Position numbers and translations under genes: made by a program
From: Microglena sp. YARC
Taxonomy: Eukaryota > Chlorophyta > Chlorophyceae > Chlamydomonadales > Chlamydomonadaceae
NCBI GenBank assembly: GCA_022414725.1
Contig: CM039462.1
Coordinates: 49,369,265 to 49,433,264, forward strand
Reading direction: 5' to 3'
DNA: 64,000 nt
Part shown: positions 18,528 through 29,001 of the stretch, piece by piece
Numbering within the stretch: the first letter of the stretch is position 1
How the letters are laid out: every line of letters starts with the position of its first letter
The notes under the pieces: generated by a model
Seen by the model: only the letters and a program-made list of their open reading frames with translations
Database searches by the model: none
Told to the model about the DNA's origin: nothing

Positions 18528-18710
18528 AAACATATAATGGGCGTTCCTGCCTCCCGGCCGATTTTGACTGGTTTCTAAACATGGTATGGAGCGGATTTGT
18601 GATTCCTTGGTGCTTATGTCTCAAGCTAGCGAGTCGTTAAGGAGGCTCTAAATCCTGATTAGAAATTTAAAAAAATCGGCCGGGAGGCAGGAACGCACAT
18701 TATATATCAG
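18528..18710. mobile_element. MITE, TIR family 3, copy 2
   Basis: The same 175-180-bp sequence as 16916-17092 but inverted, with both terminal repeats. The two copies flank the ankyrin gene at 17246-18490 in opposite orientation, so gene plus MITEs form a structure that could recombine or invert. Confidence 0.85.
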
Positions 18711-18771
18711 ATATCGTCACGAACGAAGCCGACGCCACAGGCGCCGCACAGGATCGTAGACGTTTGGACCA

Positions 18772-19476
18772 ATGACAAGAATGCCGTCACAATTGCGTCG
18801 CCGACTGACTGTCCGCCATTCCAATATAAGGAATACTAAGCTCAATGAATTGAGCGGATTATTTGAGAGATTCAGAACAATGGTGCCAGAACCATGCAAA
18901 TACGATTCTCAGTTCATGAAGAAGAATTATCATATTTTGCCCCCGAGGTCGTGGTCGAAATTCTTGTTTGATGAGGCAGCAGCACTGTCCCAGTGTATTA
19001 CTGTCCAAATAGTTAATTTGATACACTCAAATGCTGATTCGGTGAGTTCAGTTGAAAGCGTTCCATTGAATGCTCACAGTGTATGGGAGTTGTTTCCGCG
19101 TATCGCCCAAGCGGCTCCGTGTAGGTTGTGGGAGGCGTGCATTCATGATGGGCGGGAGATCTTATCCGTTGCGCAGCTCGTTGAGGCCAAAGAAGTACTG
19201 GTGGCCGATGCTTTGGACTACGCGACGAATATGACAGAGTTCAGGAGGGTACAAGAGGTGTTGCATGCTGCCCGGACAGAATCAGGGGCACATGTCAGAC
19301 GACGGTTCCTTCCCGACTTGCTTCGCGCTCTTTTCATGAAGCATGCCCATGTACATGGTATTCGACTCGCCGACGCAGTGAAACGGTGGCTGCCAAAACT
19401 GCGTGAGTTGTACGGGGAATATGCCATCGTGCATGTGCATGAGCTTTTAGAAGTTGCAGAATGGGAGTGGGAGTGA
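18772..19476 (+). CDS. Hypothetical protein, 234 residues
   Basis: Starts at ATG 18772. The N-terminus is Arg-rich (QLRRRLTVRHSNIRNTKL); the rest is predicted mainly helical with an aromatic and acidic tail (LLEVAEWEWE). I recognise no family. The stretch SWSKFLFDEAAALSQCITVQ has an amphipathic helix look that is weakly like histone-fold helices, but flanking elements do not support that assignment. Composition and length argue for a true gene. MITE copy 2 lies 60 bp upstream and a Fanzor-element end lies about 85 bp downstream. Confidence 0.6.
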   Translation: MTRMPSQLRRRLTVRHSNIRNTKLNELSGLFERFRTMVPEPCKYDSQFMKKNYHILPPRSWSKFLFDEAAALSQCITVQIVNLIHSNADSVSSVESVPLNAHSVWELFPRIAQAAPCRLWEACIHDGREILSVAQLVEAKEVLVADALDYATNMTEFRRVQEVLHAARTESGAHVRRRFLPDLLRALFMKHAHVHGIRLADAVKRWLPKLRELYGEYAIVHVHELLEVAEWEWE

Positions 19477-19561
19477 AATCTAAGCTCTTGGCGTTCCGTT
19501 GAATCTACACCATTAGGCACACACTCCGGTGTGTCCGTACACTCGAGAAAGCGTTTTCATT

Positions 19562-19732
19562 TACAGTAGTTCTCAAATAAAGTGGGACACACCTTATAAT
19601 CATCCAGACTGCAGATCGTTGCTTTTGGGAAACGTTGGGTGGTGAAGCAGGTTGAGGAGGTTCTCGAAGATATTCCGAGTAGCCTCTTTGGTAAACCGTT
19701 CAACCGTCTGTGTCCCCATATCAGTATAATGA
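19562..19732 (-). mobile_element. Orphan right end of the mariner-Fanzor element
   Basis: About 170 bp match, on the minus strand, the terminal part of the full element at 25165-25332. They include the TIR (ACAGTAGTTCTCAAATAAAG here), the CAGACTGCAGATCGTTGC segment and the last coding part of Fanzor. The rest of the element is absent. Confidence 0.8.
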
Positions 19733-20346
19733 CTCCAACAGATTCTCACCTGAAGTCCATGCGGTCTCGTATTATCAAGCAGGCGAACGCCTTCCAATAC
19801 TGAAGGGCGCGCCTCCTTTCACGACAGACTTCACTCGAGGCAAATTGTACATGATGCACTACACAGGATTCAGGTGAGGGGGGGCGTAGGCCACAAAAAC
19901 GTTTTTTTTTCGAGGAACGGAGACCGACCACTCTCATAAAGGACGGCGGCATCTGTCGAGTCGAGTCACATCACATCACATCACATCACATGGCGACCGA
20001 CCTATCGCATCAGGCGGCGGAACCTGTGTAGAGTCGAGGCAAAGATAACAAACAACACTTGGATGAGAACCGTCTCACATTAACATATAACAAGCGGCGG
20101 AGCCCCTTTCACCTCCCCACAGCGGAGAGGATCCAGTGGCACACGTCGGACATCCATCCTCGACCGCATGCCGCAGTGGACTTCGCACACGCATTTTAAC
20201 CCTAAACCCGTGTGTGGGTTTAGAATACCCAAACGGAGTATAAATTCTGGGACAAATCCATTTCCTTACATATTTTCTCAATCATCATCACGAAATATCC
20301 ACTTGATAAGCAGGTCACGTCGGAGGACGATGAGGAGGAGATTGTG
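19733..20346. repeat. Intergenic with GAGTC block and composite repeat copy 3
   Basis: 19945-20035 holds a short GAGTC/CACATCACATCACATCAC block. 20036-20128 is the composite GC-rich repeat, cut short after CCCCACAGCGGAG. No gene. The segment 20190-20230 carries a small palindrome-like CTAAACCCGTGTGTGGGTTTAG, which could form a hairpin ahead of the next gene. Confidence 0.6.
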
Positions 20347-21945
20347 ATGCACACTCGGACCGGTATGGACGCGCTTCAGATGGACCTCGTGGTTTTGATC
20401 ATGCGCCGAGCAGGCAGTTGGCAAAAGGACGGGTGCTGGATGCACGCGGGATTCATCAGTCGAGCCATGCATACTGCTTTCGCGGATGACGCTGCATGTG
20501 AAGCACAGGCGCTAGTGGACAGATGTGATCATCTCAATCAGAACCCCATGAGGATAGCGTGTAAGGCCGGGCGAGCCGACGTCGTCCGCATATTGCTAAA
20601 AGATCACAACGACATCCGGGCATTGGAGTACGCCGCTGATGGAGGCCATGTGGATCTGTGCAAGCTTCTTATGGATCTGGAGTTTGCAGGCGAGGAGCAC
20701 TGCGCCAAGGCAGATGCCAATAATGGCCAGGCACTGAGTGTCGCTGCTAAGGGAGGTCATGTGGATGTCTGCAAGGTTCTGATGAATCCTGAGTTCGCTG
20801 GCGAGAAGCACCGTGCCAAAGCTTATACATACTACAGCTACGCACTGAGTGCCGCCGCTATTGGAGGCCATCTCGATGTCTGCAAGGTTCTGATGAATCC
20901 TGAGTTCACAGGCGAGGAGTACCGTGCCAAGGCAGATGCCAGTGAAAGCCAGTCACTGAGGTTAGCCGCTCGGGGAGGCTATCTGGATGTCTGCAAGATT
21001 CTGATGAATCCTGAGTTCGCGGGCGGGGAGCACCGGGTCAAGGCAAATGCCATTGACAGTCTAGCACTGATGATCGCCGCTAGTGGAGGCCATCTCGATG
21101 TCTGCAAGATTCTGATGAATCCGGAATTCGCGGGCGAGGAGCACCGAGCCAAGGCAGATGAAAACAACAGTGATGCACTAAGTGCCGCCTCTGCGAGAGG
21201 CCATCTCGATGTCTGCAAGGTTCTGATGGATCCTGAGTTCGCAGGCGAGGAGCACCGAGCCAAAGCTGATTCATTATACAGCAAGGCACTAAGTGCCGCC
21301 GCTCGTGGAGGCCATCTGGATGTCTGCAAGGTTCTGATGAATCCTGAGTTCGCGGGCGAGGAGCACCGGGCCAAGGCAGATGAAAACAACAGTGATGCAC
21401 TAAGTGCCGCCTCTGCGAGAGGCCATCTCGATGTCTGCAAGGTTCTGATGGATCCTGAGTTCGCAGGCGAGGAGCACCGAGCCAAAGCTGATTCATTATA
21501 CAGCAAGGCACTAAGTGCCGCCGCTCGTGGAGGCCATCTCGATGTCTGCAAGATTCTGATGAATCCCGAGTTCGCGGGCGAGGAGCACCGGGCCAAGGCA
21601 GATGACTACAACAGTGATGCACTAAGTGCCGCCGCTCTGCGAGGCTATATCGATATCTGCAAGGTTCTGATGGATCCTTTGTTCGCGGGCGAGAAGCACC
21701 GAGCCAAGGCAGATGACGACAACAGTCAGGCACTGAGTGCCGGCGCTCAGGGAGGTCATGTGGATGTCTGCAAGATTCTGATGGATCCTTTGTTCGCGGG
21801 CGAGGAGCATCGAGCCAAGGCAGATGACGACAACAGAGAGGCACTGTGTGTCTCCGCTAAGGGAGGCTATCTGGATGTCTGCAAGGTTCTGATGGATTCT
21901 TTGTTACACTCGACGGGCGGAGGACCACCGTGCCAAAGCAGATGA
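20347..21945 (+). CDS. Ankyrin-repeat protein, second subfamily
   Basis: 532 residues from ATG 20347; an in-frame GTG lies just before it. The N-terminal 75 residues (MDLVVLIMRRAGSWQKDGCW ...) are probably a degenerate F-box-like module. About 13 ankyrin repeats of 37-38 residues follow, with consensus GGHLDVCKILMNPEFAGEEHRAKAD, distinct from the VAGIEFRARANS type of the other family. Repeats around 21150-21540 include an exact two-repeat duplication. The last 15 residues (LLHSTGGGPPCQSR) depart from the pattern; the DNA there still resembles a repeat in another frame, so a late frameshift has shortened the C-terminus. Probable role: substrate binding for a host ubiquitin ligase, by family analogy. 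The mariner-Fanzor element begins 7 bp past the stop. Confidence 0.85.
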   Translation: MHTRTGMDALQMDLVVLIMRRAGSWQKDGCWMHAGFISRAMHTAFADDAACEAQALVDRCDHLNQNPMRIACKAGRADVVRILLKDHNDIRALEYAADGGHVDLCKLLMDLEFAGEEHCAKADANNGQALSVAAKGGHVDVCKVLMNPEFAGEKHRAKAYTYYSYALSAAAIGGHLDVCKVLMNPEFTGEEYRAKADASESQSLRLAARGGYLDVCKILMNPEFAGGEHRVKANAIDSLALMIAASGGHLDVCKILMNPEFAGEEHRAKADENNSDALSAASARGHLDVCKVLMDPEFAGEEHRAKADSLYSKALSAAARGGHLDVCKVLMNPEFAGEEHRAKADENNSDALSAASARGHLDVCKVLMDPEFAGEEHRAKADSLYSKALSAAARGGHLDVCKILMNPEFAGEEHRAKADDYNSDALSAAALRGYIDICKVLMDPLFAGEKHRAKADDDNSQALSAGAQGGHVDVCKILMDPLFAGEEHRAKADDDNREALCVSAKGGYLDVCKVLMDSLLHSTGGGPPCQSR

Positions 21946-21995
21946 CATTAATACAGTTGTTCTCAAATAATTTTGGGACACTCAGTATAATTTGA

Positions 21996-22978
21996 ATGAT
22001 ATCCCCTGAAACCAGGTACAGGTCCGTGGTTCACTACAAATATTTTTTGAGGAGTCTCAGGAAGGTTTGTAATATATACAACGTGTCCAAGAGCTCACTA
22101 CATAGATGGGTCAATGCTGATCAGGTGGGTAAAAGTAAGCGTTTAAAACGAAAAAGGAAAGAATTGTCCATGCTTTTACGTTCCACGATATCCAATAATA
22201 TTGCAGAGACCCCTTCATAACATGCAAGGATTTGGTCGGTATAATTTGCAAGAGTTGTAATGTGAGATTATCGATCAGTACTGCATCGAGACACATAAAA
22301 CAATGTGGATTTTCTAGGAAGAAGGCGTTTCCCACAGTTCTCTACGGACATTCAAAAGAAAATGTAGAAATGTTTTGTGACAAGTACAGAGAAAGCTCTA
22401 ACGTTGTTTGTATCGACGAAGCAGGATTTTACGCTGGAGAACACAACAAATATGGATACAGCAAGATCGGTTCTCGATTAACTACGAAGACAATGAGTAA
22501 CCTCCGTCGTGTGAAGTTCACTTTATTACTCGCTATTTCATCTAAGGGAATAATAGATTATCAGTTATTGGAGCACAATTGTAAAAAAGAAGATTTCATT
22601 AAATTCTTTAAAACTTTGGTCATCCCAAAGAAAACCACGATCGTCATGGATAATATTCGGTTTCACCATTCTTCAGAAATCAAGGATATATCCGAATGCA
22701 AAGGGTGGAAGCTTTTGTACACCCCTCCTTATTGCCCCAGAGCTAATGCGATTGAACAAATATTTGGAAGCATGAAGAGAGACTACAGGGCATCATGTCC
22801 ATTGACGTCAACCTGTAATTTCGATTACTTAATGCAAATATGTTGTGTTCTAGAAATGTGGAGGTATAAAGACTTGTCAAAGTATATGATTAATACGAGA
22901 GATTGGGTTAGGAATGTTCGAGAGAGCCTGTCTGCAGATCCAGATTACATCAAAACGTTTTCGGGGTACAATTTGTGA
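21996..22978 (+). pseudogene. IS630/mariner DDE transposase, one frameshift
   Basis: Cut-and-paste transposase of the IS630-Tc1-mariner superfamily. The first frame (ATG 21996 to about 22218) holds the DNA-binding part with a helix-turn-helix-like VCNIYNVSKSSLHRW. The second frame (about 22232-22978) holds the catalytic domain with the DDE triad: Asp in VVCIDEAGF, Asp in TTIVMDNIRFHHS and Glu in YCPRANAIEQIFGSMK. About 325 residues in total, normal for the family. The single shift near 22215 may be real or a sequence error; all three catalytic residues are present. The stop TGA shares its A with the Fanzor ATG, so the two genes are tightly linked. Confidence 0.85.
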
Positions 22979-25296
22979 TGGAGAATGGGATCGGCGAGTC
23001 ATCATCGTTGGTACATGAGGCTGACCAACATGATGACGTTGCAGAACTTGTCGATTATGAAGGGGAGGAAGACGGGGAGTGTGCACCTGGGCGAGCGATT
23101 TGTGTGGTCAAGATGAAATTGAGTACCTTTATTCCCCATGATTGGCTTCGTAACAAGATAGACACACTGGTACTGGACATGAACAAGTTGCTTGGAGAGG
23201 GTTATATTTTCGCAAATTTCCACATTGCTCGTCTTTTTGAGAATGGTATCGCTGTCCCTCCCGTAAATCGCAACTTCTTCTACCGGTGCCTTATTGCAGT
23301 CAGTACCAACAAATGTAAGGGTCGACTCTTGGCGAAGACTTCGAGAGTAGTCGGCTTCTGTTCGACTTGTTAAGAGAGCCGGGGCAATCCAAAGTTGACA
23401 TTCGGGGGAGCGTGAAGAACCAGATCATTGCAGACCTGTCTATTCTCATGGCCACAATGGCCTCTAACCATCTTTTGGACCAACCTTGAGCGACGCATAA
23501 CGACTTACTTGAAGTGGAAGTACCCACAGATTGCAAAGCGCCTGCGGTCGGACATCGTGGCTGCATTGATCAAGTGCCCTACAAAGAATCTCGACGTCAT
23601 CTTCAAGATGAGCCCTCATACAACAAAGCTGCCAACCAAGCTTCCAACATCTAGACTTCGATCGGCAAAAAGTGCAGTTGCTCTTGCGAAGAAGAGGGTC
23701 GGTAGGAAGGAACCAGAAGGATCCCCTTTGCGTGTTAGGTTGACTAAACTTCAAGAGAGGCTTGAAAAGTTGAGCGAAGCTTGGCTCTCCTCGAAGAACC
23801 TTAGGGTGGACGCAGATAACGCGAAACGCTTCTTTGCACGCGAAGTGGCATTCTGTCTCAGGGGGGTTCTACCTTTACCATCCGGAAACACTTTTGCGTC
23901 TCGGGCTCACATGACCCTGCCTCTGTACCACAAGATATTGTCGGAGACCATCGAAGAAAAACGAAAAACTAAAAACGAAAAACATCGCACATTCTCGTTG
24001 TTGCCTTACAAATCTGGATTCACTCTGTCGCACATTCCGATTTCGAAAATGGCCTTTTTCTATATGGTCAACGAGTGCCACTTTGATTCATGCAAGGCAG
24101 ACGTTGCTTCCAAAAACCATCAAGGAATATGGGAGCGCTTCGCAAACCTCAAGAAAGTGGAGACAGTTTCTCGGAAGTTCGGTTACCGCATTGTGACAGA
24201 CGGCTTTGCAGTCAGCATCTTGATGAATAAGCCTACGTGTCTGACATGTTCGATGCCTGCAGACGCGTTCTCTACGCGGGCGCATGAGTACGTGACAACA
24301 GACGAGGGTGGCATTGTATCCTTCCTTGACAATGTGGTCGTGTCTGCGGTAGACCCGGGTGTTACTGATATCGTGACTGTAACAGGACTCAACGGAGGTA
24401 CCAGATCGTACAGCTCGGCGAAATATTATCGCAAGGGTCTGATCTTCAAGTCTCAGCGTCAAACTGACGTTTGGAACCTCGAGACGGCTGATATCGTCGG
24501 TGGTATCATTCCGGATAGAGACTCTTCGAGTTCTGAACAGATTGGTGCGTACGCCAGATTCTACATGGGTGCCGCCCCAATCCTTCTTGCCCATCGTGCT
24601 TCCAGGGGGTACCGAAACCTCCGCTTTCGAAGGTACTGCAAGAAACAGAAACTTATTGTTGAGATTGCTGACTTCGTAGCTCCGAGAAAGAAGAGCGCTA
24701 AGGTACTCGTCGGGTTTGGTGATTGGAAAGGTCTGGGGGCGACGCCAATCTCTAGGCGGACTTGTGGCCCTCTCCAAGCTATTCGTTTCGAGCTTCGTAG
24801 CCGAGAAAACGTCATCATGGAGGACATCGATGAGTTCAGAACATCTCAACGATGCAGCTGCTGTGAGAACCACCTTTGCAACATGGTGGCACTCACTCAT
24901 CGTAAGAAGCAAGACGGTACAGGTTGGGAATGTACAGAAGGACGCAAGCGGATTCATAAGATTCTCCACTGCAAAAGCAGTCAAAGCGGAGCGCCACGCC
25001 AACAGAGCGGTGGTATGCTTCACTGCGGGAAGACTTGGGACCGCGATGTGAACGCTTCCAGAAACATCCTGATGCTTACACTTCACCAAGTATTTGGGAG
25101 AGAGCGTCCTCTCGCGTTTCGCCGAGACGCGCCGAGAAGTTCCTCGACAACCCCACCCCCACCCCCTGATACTGATATGGGGACACAGACGGTTGAACGG
25201 TTTACCAAAGAGGCTACTCGGAATATCTTCGAGAACCTCTTCAACCTTCTGCACCCCCCAACGTTGCCCAAAAGCAACGATCTGCAGTCTGGATGA
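22978..25296 (+). pseudogene. Fanzor (eukaryotic TnpB-like) nuclease, two compensating frameshifts
   Basis: Fanzor proteins are RNA-guided nucleases related to TnpB and Cas12. Starting at ATG 22978 (within TGATG), the protein has an N-terminal region, then a short stretch in a second frame (about 23330-23470, encoding SVKNQIIADLSILMATMASN), then returns to the first frame to stop 25296; about 770 residues in all. The RuvC-I Asp is in VSAVDPGVTD. The segment FGDWKGLGATP followed by EDIDEFRTSQRCSCC is typical of Fanzor, with a zinc ribbon (CSCC ... HC) and the last RuvC Asp in TWDRDVNASRNILML. A Pro-rich tail follows. The guide RNA of such systems usually comes from the 3' end of gene and element. 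The two opposite shifts would restore the frame and look like two one-base errors or mutations. Confidence 0.82.
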
Positions 25297-25334
25297 TTAT
25301 AAAGTGTCCCACTTTATTTGAGAACAACTGTAGC

Positions 25335-25762
25335 CATGTTTGTTTGTGAAAGATTCTCTACATTTCGATAGTTATTTTACGTGTCCTCATGTGCAGACAC
25401 ATGTTTCAGAGTCTGTTGTTTGTTAAAGATTCTCTACATTTCGACAGTTATTTTACGTGTCCGGAGGGGGAGCCCACACTTAACATTATACACACACACT
25501 ACTGCGTAACAACTGTCAAGTCTTCTTACACAATGATGATGTGTACGTTGTTTGTAAAAGATTCACTGTAACACTTGGGCTTATTATCACTGTAACGCTT
25601 GAGCTAAACCGACCTCAAGCATTACATGACGGCGGAAACTGTCGACATCCTCCATTCATCCTCACACATACTGTACCAAGGGCGCGTATCAACAACCGCA
25701 TGTACTCAAACGAAAGCCGTGTGTATCAAGCAGGCTTGGAAATGGAAAAACGTTGAGATCAC
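25335..25762. repeat. Intergenic with short repeats
   Basis: A TTGTTTGTRAAAGATTCTCT plus ACATTTCGAYAGTTATTTTA plus CGTGTCC unit occurs near 25345 and 25415, with a third partial copy near 25550. A similar TTTGTTTGTAAAAG(A/C)TTCTCTACGATTT occurs in segmental duplication A. A small GAGTC-type remnant lies near 25615. No gene. Confidence 0.5.
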
Positions 25763-26233
25763 CTACGTGCGAGGAGATTTAGCTTCGTAATAGCATGGAT
25801 CGATACAGAATACACAACTGCACGAAAAACATAACAGCAAGCAGCTCCAGAATGCCCTTTTCCTGAGCGGAAGATACCCGAATAGTCTTACGTAATCGTC
25901 CATGTATTCCCATGTGTTTGCCGTGTACGTATTTTCTATCTCTACAATCTTCTTCAATCGAGCAGCATTCTGGGCGTACTCAATTTTGGCACCAGATAAT
26001 AGGTGGATTGTCGTTCCGTCAAACGGGAACATAGTCTTATTCATCACGTTCGATGCTTGCATGTAGTAGAATGTCTCTTTGTACAGGTCGAGTATTTCTA
26101 AACATTTCTTGGCGTCATTCTCATTATCGAATACCACCGTTCCATGTAAAATAAAATATTTGCCATTCCACCTACTGCCTGAAACTGTGAAACACGCATA
26201 CATGCTGGTATCCAATTTCTTGAAGTTATCCAT
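25763..26233 (-). CDS. Hypothetical protein with C-terminal hydrophobic segment
   Basis: 156 residues if started at the Met of MDNFKKLDTSMYACF (26233); an upstream Met at 26269 is possible. The body alternates strands and helices (GKYFILHGTVVFDNENDAKKCLEILDLY) and resembles no family I know. Near the C-terminus FWSCLLLCFSCSCVFCI is a Cys-rich hydrophobic stretch that could span or attach to a membrane. No signal peptide at the start. MITE copy 3 lies about 70 bp upstream. Confidence 0.55.
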   Translation of the reverse strand: MDNFKKLDTSMYACFTVSGSRWNGKYFILHGTVVFDNENDAKKCLEILDLYKETFYYMQASNVMNKTMFPFDGTTIHLLSGAKIEYAQNAARLKKIVEIENTYTANTWEYMDDYVRLFGYLPLRKRAFWSCLLLCFSCSCVFCIDPCYYEAKSPRT

Positions 26234-26304
26234 TGTTTCTGTTTTACACAGAAGAGATAGGGTGCGCAAAGCAATATACTATACATAGTCTTGATTTCTT
26301 ATAC

Positions 26305-26430
26305 TTAATGGGCGTTCCTGACTCCCGGTCGATTTTGACTAGTTGCGAAACATGGTATGGAGCGGATTTGTGATTCCTTCGATCATGTAACTTCAAAAAA
26401 AACGACCGGGAGACAAGAACGCCCATTATG
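26305..26430. mobile_element. MITE, TIR family 3, shorter copy 3
   Basis: About 125 bp with ends ATGGGCGTTCCTGACTCCCG and GACCGGGAGACAAGAACGCC. The interior shares GGTATGGAGCGGATTTGTGA with copies 1 and 2, but the segment containing CTAGCGAGTCGTTAAGG is missing. It is an internally deleted form with both ends intact. Confidence 0.8.
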
Positions 26431-26753
26431 GTTAAAACTTGAGATCGAGATGAAATCGGAAGCAATAAAGTGTTACACTCAATACATGTATGTTAAAGTA
26501 TATTGTGACAGTCTCGGGGACCTGGCTCTGGCTCGACTTGTACTTCAAGGAGGGGCGACCACGTGTGACGACACCTCCTCGACTTTTACAGGCGCTTTCA
26601 AGGTGACTTTCGAAGCTCAGCACTTATCCTCGATCGCTTCAACACGACGATAGTTTTCAGCGACCAATATGATTGCATAATGTTTTATACTCAATAATGC
26701 AAATTGCAAGCAGTAGTAGTAGCAGGCGAATCCCAAAAACTAAATAAATATAT
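26431..26753. other. Intergenic, nothing recognised
   Basis: Short overlapping frames on both strands (26357-26653 plus, 26432-26623 minus) share no features with known families. I see no supported gene or repeat here. Confidence 0.4.
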
Positions 26754-26818
26754 TGCCGATTTTTTTAAATTTCTAATCAGGATTTAGAGACTCCTGAACG
26801 ACTCTCTAGCTTGAGACA
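26754..26818. mobile_element. MITE family 3 fragment
   Basis: CCGATTTTTTTAAATTTCTA, then ATCAGGATTTAGAGACTCC, then CTCTCTAGCTTGAGACA match one half of the 16916 and 18528 MITEs. No terminal repeat is left. Confidence 0.7.
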
Positions 26819-27024
26819 AATGCAAATTGTATTTCTTACATTAAGGAATTCAAGTTTCATCAAGTTTTGTAACCGATCTTGTCTTCAGGAGTTTGATTAA
26901 CACAAAACATTCAAATCTTCAAAGTAGCCTGAAAAGTCCAAGTGCACATCAATAATTCGCCTCTGGATCCATCAGCAGCAAGCAGACATAGGGCGTGACC
27001 TTCCTTTGCAGCCTCCCACAAGGC

Positions 27025-29001
27025 CTAGCTGTCGTTAGAGTTCGCCAGGGCCCTGAACTCAAGTCCATCCACTGCTGGATCCATCAGCAGCTTGCAGACA
27101 TCTGCGTGACCGTCCTTCGCAGCCTCCCACAAGGCCCTGCTGTTGACAGAGTTCGCCAGGGCCCTGAACTCAAGTCCAGCCACCTCTGGATCCATCAGCA
27201 GCTTGCAGACATCTGCGTGACCTTCCTTGGCAGCTGCCCACAAGGCCCTGCTGTTGACAGAGTTCGCCAGGGCCCTGAACTCAAGTCCAGCCACCGCTGG
27301 ATCCATGAGCAGCTTGCAGACATCTGCGTGACCTGCATTGGCACCCACAAACAAGGTCCAGCTGTCGCTAGAGTTCGCCCGGGCCCTGTACTTGAGTCCA
27401 GCTACATCTGGATCCATCAGCAGCTTGCAGACATCTGCGTGACCTTCCTTTGCAGACACCACCAATGCCCAGCTGCCGCTAGAGTTCGCCTGTGCCCTGT
27501 ACTCAAGTCCAGCCACAGCTGGATCCATCAGTAGCTTGCAGACATCTGCGTGGCCTTCTTTGGCAGCCGCCCCCAAGGCCCTGCTGTCGTCGGAGTTTGC
27601 CCGGGCCCTGAACTCAAGTCCAGACACCTCTGGATCCATCAGCAGCTTGCAGACAACTGCGTGACCTGCATTGGCAGCCGCACACAATGCCCAGCTGTCG
27701 TCGGAGTTTGCCCGGGCCCTGAACTCAACTCCAGCCACCTCTGGATCCATCAGCAGCTTGCAGACATCTGCGTGACCTGCATTGGCAGCACTCCACAAGG
27801 CCCTGCTGTCGATTGAGTTTGCCCGGGCCCTGAACTCAAGTCCAGCCACCTCTGGATCCATCAACATCTTGCAGACATCTGCGTGACCTTCCTTGGCAGA
27901 CGCCCACAATGCCCAGCTGTCGATTGAGTTAGCCTGGGCCCTGAACTCAAGTCCAGCCACCTCTGGATCCATCAGCAGCTTGCAGACATCTGCGTGACCT
28001 GCATTGGCAGCCGCCCATAAGGCCCAGCTGTCTCTAGAGTTCGCCAGGGCCATGTACTCAAGTCCAGCCACCTCTGGATCCATCAGCATCTTGCAGACAT
28101 CTGCGTGGCCTTCTTTGGCAGCCGCCCACAATGCTCTGCTGTCGCTAGAGTTCGCCAGGGCCCTGAACTCAAGTCCAGCCACCACTGGATCCATAAGCAA
28201 CTTGCAGACATCGGCGTGACCTTCATTGGCAGCCGCCCACAAGGCCCTGCTGTCTCTAGAGTTCGCCAGGGCCCTGAACTCAATTCCAGCCACCTCTGGA
28301 TCCATCAGCAATTTGCAGACATCTACTTGACCTTCATTGGCACACACAAACAAGGCCCTGCTGTCTCTAGAGTTCGCCAGGGCCCTGAACTCAAGTCCAG
28401 CCACCTCTGGATCCATGAGCAGCTTGCAGACATCTGCGTGACCTGCATTGGCACCACCAACAATGCCCAGCTGTCGCTAGAGTTAGCCTGGGCCCTGAAC
28501 TCGAGTCCAGCCGCCACTGGATCCATCAGCAGCTTGCAGACATCGGCGTGACCTTCCTTGGCGGCCTCCCACAAGGCCCTGCTGTCGCTAGAGTTCGCCT
28601 TGGCCTGAACTCAAGTCCAGCCACCGCTGGATCCATCAGCAGCTTACAGACATCTGCGTGACCGGCCTTGGCACCCACATAGAGAAGATTGTTTTCATTT
28701 TGGTTCGCCCTAAATTGTAGGGTCCCCTGAACCTGTACAAGAGGATTGGACACCAAGCATACTGCTAGAAGGTCGGCGCGCCCCCCTTTCGCCATCATCT
28801 CTCCAACGAGCTGTGGTGGTTTGATCAGTCCGGCAAGGGGCAATCCTGAAAATCTTTTGTGCAGAGTTTTGCACACTAATACAATCTGGGGTTGGAAGAG
28901 AATAGGGCAATACGATCAAGAATGTCACAGGGAACCAACGTTAGGAATGGAAACGATGATCGAGTGTGAGATTGCATTTCGATGAACATGTGTATATTCA
29001 T
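27025..29001 (-). pseudogene. F-box-ankyrin protein, several frameshifts
   Basis: A member of the same family as 17246-18490. Starting near 29001 the first frame encodes MFIEMQSHTRSS and F-box-like LVPCDILDRIALFSSNP, then breaks near 28890 where bases seem lost relative to paralogs (SNPKIVLVCK becomes SNPRLY). The next frame (28876 to about 28605) holds KRFSGLPLAGLIKPPQLVGE and one repeat, then breaks at CGCCTTGGCCTGAACTC. After another break near 28455 a long frame (28416-27025, 463 codons) carries about 12 ankyrin repeats (GHADVCKLLMDPEVAGLEFR). In intact form it would be about 650 residues. The long 3' frame alone could still make a repeat-only protein. Confidence 0.8.

Larger units (their letters stand above)
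21952..25332 (+). mobile_element. Mariner/IS630 element carrying a Fanzor gene
   Basis: A 3.38-kb element bounded by inverted repeats: left TACAGTTGTTCTCAAATAA then TTTTGGGACAC, right GTGTCCCACTTTATTTGAGA then ACAACTGTA. Both ends carry TA, the usual mariner/Tc1 target. Inside, on one strand, are an IS630-type DDE transposase and a Fanzor/TnpB-like nuclease that overlap by one base. The two genes fill almost the whole element. Partial right ends lie at 19562, 31483, 51728 and, as TIR only, at 29943, 33285, 39237 and 59052. Confidence 0.88.

Noticed and set aside
18772..19476. Possible histone-fold protein
   Set aside because: One helix looks similar to histone-fold helices but length, order and flanking helices do not match; left as hypothetical.
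24088..25254. 388-codon minus-strand ORF opposite Fanzor
   Set aside because: The plus-strand frame holds the RuvC and zinc-ribbon motifs; the antisense frame has no recognisable features.
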